Below, piece by piece: positions 57,962 through 64,000 of a stretch of 64,000 nt of DNA. The DNA is from Acanthosepion esculentum. Taxonomy: Eukaryota > Mollusca > Cephalopoda > Sepiida > Sepiidae. Within the stretch, counting starts at the first letter, position 1. Each line of letters starts with the position of its first letter. The stretch covers positions 26,119,022 to 26,183,021 of the forward strand of contig OZ038509.1 of assembly GCA_964036315.1 (NCBI GenBank), written 5' to 3'. Made by a program: the position numbers and the translations under genes. Under the pieces are notes generated by a model, which saw nothing but the letters and a program-made list of their open reading frames with translations, had not been told where the DNA came from and ran no database searches.

Positions 57962-58466
57962 TTTTACAGAATTTCATTGGTTCAGACCCTTCTATACCCT
58001 CAAGTACCATCATACTACACCTGCAAAGACAACAGATTGACAGGAAGAAAGATAGGAAAAATGTTGATGGACATCTCGGTATCAAGTTGCCATTGCCTTA
58101 GCAGAGTATATACAGTCCACCCCAACCAACGACTTCTGTTACATGAGAGAAGAGGCCCAAAGTGTTTCGATGACTTAAAAGGGTTCAATGGGCATGTTTG
58201 CAGCACGCACCATGAGGCCTGCTTCAAACATGGGCTACGGGAAAATGGTGCTCAGTGGGATGCGGTGGCTGCTGCAATGCAAACAGCAAGAAGTAACCAA
58301 CAACTCCTTGCTGTGTTACTGCACACATGTGAGCTCTGCGATCTTGTGTCTTTATGTGAGAAATACAAAGAGAACCTTTCTGAAGACTTCAAACACCATG
58401 AGCAACTAATGCTTCATGGCTTTGACGCAGCATTCAGTGACGAATAAACAGAGCGCTTATTGACAG
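57962..58466 (+). pseudogene. Helitron Rep-helicase, linker region
   Basis: Reads YPQVPSYYTCKDN, LSRVYTVHPNQRLLLHERRG, PKCFDDLKGFNGHVCSTHHE, ACFKHGLRENGAQWDAV and SLCEKYKENLSEDF. It fits the conserved block between Rep and helicase in Helitron proteins (YPExPxYYxW, GRVYxVHPxxxExFYLRxLLxxVxGPxSFxDL, G-x-x-x-x-T-F-x-x-AC-x-x-x-GLLxDD). Some residues of the ExFYLR part are deleted. The open stretch ends in TAA at 58445. Confidence 0.85.
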
Positions 58467-58475
58467 TGAAAACAG

Positions 58476-59200
58476 GATCTGTCTATATTTCTGAGATGAG
58501 GTATTATGTACACTATTTACATTATTCGGACTATTGTCCTCATCTTTGTCGGCATATTTATTACAACGTTCCGGCCCTTCAGTATCTGTCTATATTTCTG
58601 AGATGAGGTATTATGTACATTATTTACATTATTCAGACTATTGTCCTCATCTTTGCCGGCATATTTTTTACAACGTTTCGGCCCTTCAGTATCTGTCAAT
58701 ATTTTATAGTTATAGATATATATATATAGATAGATAGATAGTTATAGATATATATATAGATAGATAGTTATAGATATATATATAGATCTGAGATGTGGTA
58801 TTATGTACACTATTTACATTATTCGGACTATTGTCCTCATCTTTGTCGCCATATTTATTACAACGTTTCAGCCGTTGTACACTCCAGCCTTCTTCAGATG
58901 GTTGGAATGTCAAACTGAACACTTTATTTCACTCACTGGGGTAGACTGTTCTAGTTCCACGTGCCATGTTTAATGGATGTCAGTTATCAGTTATCTCCTG
59001 TTAATTTTTCCCTCTGAAAGTTCTCCACTGCCTTAACCGGGTGCTGAAGTCACACTCTTTGGGTCCTGTCACTGGATCTAACCAATGCCTTTAACCACTG
59101 TGCCATGTGTCCTTGAGGAAGAAGGCCAGACCGTACAACGGCCGAAACGTAATAAATATGGCAACGAAGATGAGGACAATAGTCCGAATAATGTAAATAA
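58476..59200 (-). mobile_element. Composite repeat family C, full insertion with 9-bp TSD
   Basis: Flanked by TGAAAACAG at 58467-58475 and 59201-59209. The left part has two tandem ~100-bp copies of the family start, then (GATA)n, then a third start with the middle and tRNA-like boxes. The right end (gaggacaatagtccgaataa at 59173-59192) is an inverted copy of the start. It lies inside the Helitron frame. Non-autonomous, no protein. Confidence 0.82.
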
Positions 59201-59209
59201 TGAAAACAG

Positions 59210-60668
59210 AATTGTTTCTATTGGCGAAAATTCATTGCACACTTATGGCCTGCCCCCAAGTTCGCAGAGAGAGTTGAAATACTCTTCCAACAGGCATAAT
59301 TCAGGAAACTTCCTATGGTGTTGATGCTCTTGAATGGTATATCGACAAAAAAACAAACCAAAAATGCTTAAGGACATTTCGCATTCAGAAAGATGGTTTG
59401 TTCTTCTTGGATGTACTTGGAGGGACAGGTAAAACATTCGTCACAAAGCTACTTCTCACAAAAGTATGACAAAAGAAGGGGTTCACCCTGGCTGTGACAT
59501 CCTCTGGAATTGCTACACCCCTTCTGCTCGGTGGTAGGACAGCACACTCTGCCTTTAAGCTGTCAATTAATTTGACTTTGTTCGATCCAGCAACCTGCAA
59601 CATCAGCAAGGGTTTAGATAAAATTGACATCCTGAAAAGGTGTAAGCTTATTGTATGGGGATGAGTGCAAAGGAGCTGTCGGGGCCCAGGATAGGACTTT
59701 ATAAGGGATTGTCAACATCCAATGGGAGGAGTACTTGTCCTATCAAGTGATTTCAGGTAAACTCTCCCCATTATTCCCAAAGGTAAGAGGGTAGATGCCA
59801 TGAAAGCATCACCACTGTGGCAAGAGGTCAACATTTTGATGCTTAAAATCAACATGAGAGCTGAACTCTTCAGGGACCAAATGTCAGTACAATTTTCAAA
59901 GGACCTTCTAACAGTTGGTGACGGCAATATGCGATCGGATAAAGCCGGAGAGATCTCAGTTTCATAAATATGCTCCATTGTAAATACTTTTCATGTCCTC
60001 AAAGCTGCTGTCTTTCCAGATATGGCTAACAATTTTGGAAACCCCAGTTGGTTGTACGAGAGAGCAATATTGATTCCAAAAAACTGCTGAAATGCCTACC
60101 AGGAAGCCTTCAAACCTGCAAGTCAATCCTCAAGAGGTGGTTCACTATTGAGTAGAGTTTCTTATCTCTTTGAACCCCTCCGGACTACCACCTCATACAT
60201 TGTACCTCAAAATCAGAGCCCCAGTAATGCTGCTGAGAAACCCGGAACTGCCAAGGCTCTTCAGTGGAAACTGTCTTGTGGTTAATAAACTACTACCATG
60301 TTATTGAGGTCACTATTCTCATAGGATGTGGTACGTGAGAGGATGTATTCATATCCAGGATAGCTTCCACTCAATCAGGTGCAGAAATCCCCTTTGCTCT
60401 GTGCAGACTTCAATTCCCACAAAGACCTTGCTTCACAATGTCAATCAACAAGTCTCAAGGACAAACGCTCTCCAAAGCAGGTCTATATTTATGTAAGCCA
60501 TGCTTCTCACATGGACAGCTATATGTTGGCTCTTCTAGAGTGGGAAGCAAAAGAAATTTATTCACTTTCACTTCAAACGGAAAAACTACAAATGTTGTCT
60601 TCAGGGAAATGTGGTAGGCTCTTCACGTGTCCATCTGTAGTCGCAAATTCTGTATCACTTCAGTCCTA
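59210..60668 (+). pseudogene. Helitron PIF1-like helicase
   Basis: The frame picks up at IVSIGENSLHTYGLPP right after the TSD. Walker A GGTGKT is at 59419-59436. Walker B WDEC near 59655 is hit by an extra G. The GDFRQTLPII block has TAA for Gln at 59758-59760 and Ser for Gly. Further blocks: INMRAE, NPSWLYERAILIPKN, and the C-terminal INKSQGQTLSKAG (60444-60482) with CFSHGQLYVGSSRVGS, GKTTNVVFREM. A DNA helicase fused to Rep in active elements; this copy has several shifts and stops. Confidence 0.88.
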
Positions 60669-60669
60669 G

Positions 60670-61198
60670 TTTGCCTCTGTTTCCACGCATAAGTGATGCA
60701 CTTCACATATTTTTCTTTTGTTTAACTCTTACTGACATTGTCTATTTTTCTTTTGTCAGCATTAGATTCTGCATCCATTTCTCTAGAAGCTGTTGCCATG
60801 TCTCCAGTATAATACCGTCTCTGGTCGTGTATAAATGAAAAAAGCCTTTTTAAGGTTACCACATCTAAACTGTAACACTAAGGGAATATATTCCAGCATT
60901 TTTTTATGGCGACCACAATATGTTAAACTCTCAGAGAATGCTGCCAAGCCCTTTTTAGAGCTAGCACTATTTAATTTTTACACTCTCAGTGAACAGCCCT
61001 TTTCAGAGTTTCTCCTTAAACTGTCACTTCTTACAAGCATCTTGATGATTAAGACAACAAGCAATGATGGTTATATCTGCTTATGATTATAAAAAAATTT
61101 TTTTAATATTAAAAAATATTTTTAATCTAATTTAAAAAATATTTTAAGCGTATCAGATTTTAAAATATAAGTTGTTTATACAGTAAGTATTTTCATTT
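60670..61198. other. Helitron 3' non-coding region
   Basis: AT-rich. An 83-codon frame (60835-61086) shows no recognisable similarity. Confidence 0.5.
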
Positions 61199-61199
61199 C

Positions 61200-61262
61200 A
61201 ACTATCTTCAAATGTTTCATAATCTGAACTGTCAGTGATCCAACGGGTCACGGGGAGTCTAG
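61200..61262 (+). other. Helitron 3' terminus
   Basis: Six-pair hairpin tgatcc-aac-gggtca (61234-61248), then cggggagt and CTAG followed by T. Confidence 0.7.
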
Positions 61263-61750
61263 TATAATAATAATAAAAAAAAATAGTATTAAAAAGTGCT
61301 CAATACACACATAAAAAGATTAGAATTTAACCTGGAAAGCTTTTAAGTATAAAAACATTAGGAAATCAGCCAATTTCGCTACCTTGGTTTCAACCTTTCA
61401 GTATCTTCAAGCAATTTCAGTCAATTGATTTCCTAACGCTATATTTTAAAAAAAAAAAATAAAAACTTTTATGAACGCTATATTTTTTATAAATACATAA
61501 ATAAATACGTAAATGATATGAGGTGTGGTAGATGGTGAGGAGAAGGGGAAAAGCAAGTGTATTGAAAAAATATTGATGAAATATACATACTTTACATCCC
61601 ACTTCATATGAACTCAAAAGGAACTTTTTAGTATGTATACAATGAGTCATAGGTTCTGATCTCTCATTCAAAAGGTTTTGAATAAGAGATCAGAAATTAT
61701 AATTATATATAATTATATTGTCAAGTATTAATTATCATACTTGACAACAA
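61263..61750. other. No gene seen
   Basis: AT-rich spacer. A small minus-strand frame at 61417-61671 has no recognisable similarity. Confidence 0.5.
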
Positions 61751-61751
61751 A

Positions 61752-61905
61752 TACATCTCAAGGACAGTCACATTAGATATTTCAAAGGCCATTGACAAGA
61801 GGTTACTGCTCAAGCTCCCTAGCTATGGAGTCACTGAAAGAGTCTTCTCAATTAAAAAATCCTTCCTAACTGGTAGGTCCCTGAAAGTAATTATAGGATT
61901 TTCTT
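61752..61905 (+). pseudogene. LINE RT fragment, motif A region
   Basis: Reads TLDISKAIDKRLLLKLPSYG, VTERVFSIKKSFLTGRSLKV. This matches LDISKAFDxVWHxxLLxKLxxYGI...SFLxGRSxxV of Jockey/CR1-type RTs, with a short deletion after KAID. Confidence 0.72.
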
Positions 61906-62129
61906 GATCTAATATTAAAACAAAACACCTGTCACTTGACTTTCACTAGTCATCAGTAACATTGAAAGGAACACTTTTGTTTTTTGTAATTTTCTTGTAT
62001 TTAACTTCGTTGTCCGATTTTTATTTGTTTGCGTTTATCAATTTTATATGCCATCCTCATCCTGAATATTATTTTAACTTATTTTTTTCTTCCATGGCTT
62101 TAATATTATTTTAATACTTGCCTCAGTTT

Positions 62130-62561
62130 GTGTGTGCATATATATACATATATATATATATATCTATATCTATATATATCTATCTATATATCTCATTAAT
62201 ACATGTTTCATTAAATAATATAGATGTGTTGTCTATCTATATATATATCTATCTATATATATATATATATATCTATAACTATCTATCTATATATATATAT
62301 ATCTATATCTATCTATATATATATCTATCTATATATATATATATATATCTATAACTATCTATCTATATATATATATATCTATATCTATCTATATATATCT
62401 ATCTATATATATATATATATCTATCTATAACTATCTATATATATATATCTATCTATATATATCTATAACTATCTATCTATATATATATATATATATATAT
62501 CTATAACTATCTATCTATAACTATCTATCTATATATATATATATATATATATATATAACTA

Positions 62562-62596
<35 letters not shown>

Positions 62597-62700
62597 ATAT
62601 ATATCTATATATATATATATATATATCTATATATCTATAACTATCTATCTATATATATCTATATATCTATAACTATCTATCTATATATATATATATATCT
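62130..62700. repeat. (TA)n/(TATC)n compound microsatellite
   Basis: TA runs mixed with ctatctatctata and ctataactatc units. Long Tyr/Ile frames here are artefacts. It borders the composite repeat at 62701; similar GATA units lie inside the copy at 58476-59200. Confidence 0.92.
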
Positions 62701-63104
62701 ATAGTATTTACATTATTCGGACTATTGTCCTCATCTTTGTCGCCATATTTGTTACAACGTTTCGGCCGTTGTACGCTCCGGCCTTCTTCAGGTGGTTGGA
62801 ATTTCGAACCGAACCCTTTATTTCGATCACTGGGGTAGACTGTTCTAGTTCCACGAGCCATGTTTGATGGATGTCAGTTATCAGTTATCTCCTGGTAATT
62901 TTCTCTCTGAAAGTTCTCCACTGCCTGAACCAGGTATTGAACTCACACTCTTTGGGTCTGTTACTGGATCTAACCAACGCCTTTATCCACCGTACCATGT
63001 GTCCTTGAGGACATCTGGGTATGAATTTCTGAGTATTATAAACCTAATTTTTCAGCAACCATTTTTTACCAGTACTCATATTGCAATTTTGCTGTTATCA
63101 TTGC
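62701..63104 (-). mobile_element. Composite repeat family C with tRNA-like boxes
   Basis: ttacattattcggactattg, gccatatttgttacaacgtt, and on the minus strand CCTGAAGAAGGCCG-gagcgtacaa-CGGCCGAAACG, the best-preserved hammerhead-like module here. The tRNA-like part reads on the minus strand ggtacggtggataaaggcgt and gtgagttcaatacc (B box, 62945-62932). The upstream flank 63009-63104 is also shared with 24727-25247, so the tRNA-like part sits inside a longer element. Confidence 0.75.
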
Positions 63105-64000
63105 ATCATACTACCGGCTGACAAATGTAATGCGACTGTAGTGATGGACAAATCAGAGTATACAAGAAAACTGGAAGACCTCATTAGCAATGGTAGCTAC
63201 AGCAAAGTGAAAAAGGATCCTACTATGAAAACGGAACGCAAGCTGTCACAGATCCTAGTCAAGAACAAGGATCACTTCACACCCAAAATGTATAGGCAGT
63301 TATCGCAGCGTTACACCAAGCTACCTCACATATACGGTCTCCCTAAGATTCACAAAGACGGTATTCCGCTCAGGCCGATTGTAAGTTGCCAAGGCTCGGT
63401 GTGCCACCCTCTGAGTCGCTTCCTTGTAGATATAATTGACCCACTGATCGGAAAGTCTCCTTCATATGTCCGAAACTCAGCCGACTTCGTGGAAATAATC
63501 AAAGATGCTCCCATCCTATCCAACCAGATGGTGAGCTTGGACGTGGTGAGTTTGTTCACCAAGGTACCCACGGAGGAGGCACTCTCGGTAGTCAGAGATA
63601 GATTGACCTCTGACACTTCCCTAGAAGAACGGACCAGTATTGCAATAGATAATCTGATGGAGATGTTGACTTTCTGTACACAAACAACACACTTCGGATT
63701 GGGATCACACATATATCGACAGGATGAGGGCTTAGCAATGGGCTCGCCATTATCACCAGCAATGGCGAATATATACATGGAATACTTTGAAGAAATGGCA
63801 TTAGAATCCATATCTCTCAAGCCAACTATATGGTTAAGGTACGTAGATGACACCTTCATACTCTGGCCACACCAGGAAGATGTCCAGGTTCTACTGGACC
63901 ATGTGAACTCAATAAGACCATCGATACAGTTCACAATGGAGAAAGAGAGTAACAACACACTCCCATTCCTGGATGTACTAATATCTCGAACAGAGCATGG
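63105..64000 (+). CDS. Penelope-like reverse transcriptase, open to the window edge
   Basis: Open for 298 codons with no stop. Reads IILPADKCNATVVMDKSEYT, LPHIYGLPKIHKDGIPLRPI, VSCQGSVCHPLSRFL, motif A MVSLDVVSLFTKVP, motif B DEGLAMGSPLSPAMANIYME, motif C WLRYVDDTFILW (YVDD, 63840-63851) and NTLPFLDVLISR. All RT catalytic Asp residues are present. The GLPKIHK...RPIVS and PFLDVLI blocks place it with PLEs of a different branch from that at 1687-3417. The N-terminus is cut at the repeat junction near 63105, so this copy is 5'-truncated, and the C-terminal endonuclease, if any, lies beyond the window. Confidence 0.9.
   Translation, partial: MILPADKCNATVVMDKSEYTRKLEDLISNGSYSKVKKDPTMKTERKLSQILVKNKDHFTPKMYRQLSQRYTKLPHIYGLPKIHKDGIPLRPIVSCQGSVCHPLSRFLVDIIDPLIGKSPSYVRNSADFVEIIKDAPILSNQMVSLDVVSLFTKVPTEEALSVVRDRLTSDTSLEERTSIAIDNLMEMLTFCTQTTHFGLGSHIYRQDEGLAMGSPLSPAMANIYMEYFEEMALESISLKPTIWLRYVDDTFILWPHQEDVQVLLDHVNSIRPSIQFTMEKESNNTLPFLDVLISRTEH

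Larger units (their letters stand above)
54853..61262 (+). mobile_element. Helitron, decayed, carrying two later insertions
   Basis: 5' region: cagaagatgtctgtgtgtat, then ttcaaccgatcatgctcaaa and caaccgattcgctccaaatt, typical Helitron lead sequence. Coding traces: a Rep-helicase linker part (57962-58446) and the PIF1-like helicase (59210-60668). 3' end: hairpin tgatcc-aac-gggtca, then CTAG (61259-61262) followed by T. Younger insertions at 55334-57383 and 58476-59200 interrupt it. I see no HUH nuclease motif; the 5' half of the gene is missing or unrecognisable. Confidence 0.78.

Noticed and set aside
58188..58409. Alternative frame in the Helitron linker
   Set aside because: The VYTVHPN...FNGHVC frame is the one matching Helitron proteins.
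62118..62430. Tyr/Ile/Ser frames near the right end
   Set aside because: Microsatellite translation.
62930..63008. tRNA gene
   Set aside because: Boxes A and B are recognisable but the arms do not pair as a tRNA and the segment is part of a dispersed repeat.
63350..63958. 202-codon minus-strand frame
   Set aside because: Shadow of the plus-strand PLE RT with all catalytic motifs.

Overview
This is AT-rich eukaryotic intergenic DNA from an animal. The repeat repertoire (Penelope-like elements, tRNA-derived composite repeats, Helitrons, mariner/Tc1, several non-LTR families, very long (TA)n tracts) looks most like a cephalopod mollusc such as an octopus; that is inference from recognised repeat families, not from a host gene. 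I found no convincing host protein exon, rRNA or functional tRNA. Nearly all open frames are pieces of transposable elements, most of them broken, or artefacts of simple repeats.

Layout. 1-4.5 kb: a Penelope-like element (PLE) N-terminus running off the left edge, then a PLE reverse transcriptase/GIY-YIG body between two almost identical 1.14-kb inverted arms. 4.5-13 kb: tandem and dispersed repeats, a 1.4-kb (TA)n array with regular spacers, LINE tails, a second PLE in fold-back form, Helitron ends. 13-22 kb: Tc1 5' half, a tRNA-SINE, LINE RT, mariner tail inside a decayed Ty3/gypsy element. 22-34 kb: LINE tails, SINE bodies, composite repeats, hAT, Tc1 and mariner relics. 34-36 kb: 36-bp satellite. 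36-42 kb: SINE and a Helitron-like element filled with a 178-bp satellite. 43-47 kb: MITE-like element with (TTCC)n, LINE with tandem tail. 47-52 kb: two LTR copies, one carrying a 35-bp minisatellite. 52.5-54.8 kb: 141-bp satellite and a third fold-back PLE. 54.9-61.3 kb: a decayed Helitron carrying two younger insertions with clear target-site duplications. 61.7-64 kb: LINE RT scrap, microsatellite, composite repeat and a PLE RT with no stop up to the right edge.

Main themes. (1) Three PLE loci have the same shape: a 5'-truncated body joined to an inverted copy of its own 3' end. A non-autonomous composite repeat shows similar inverted ends, with 9- and 13-bp target-site duplications. (2) Several of these families carry a CTGANGA-like box, a short hairpin and GAAA, the order of a hammerhead ribozyme core, which is known from PLEs and retrozymes elsewhere. 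(3) Many tandem arrays here start from the 3' end or the LTR of a transposable element.
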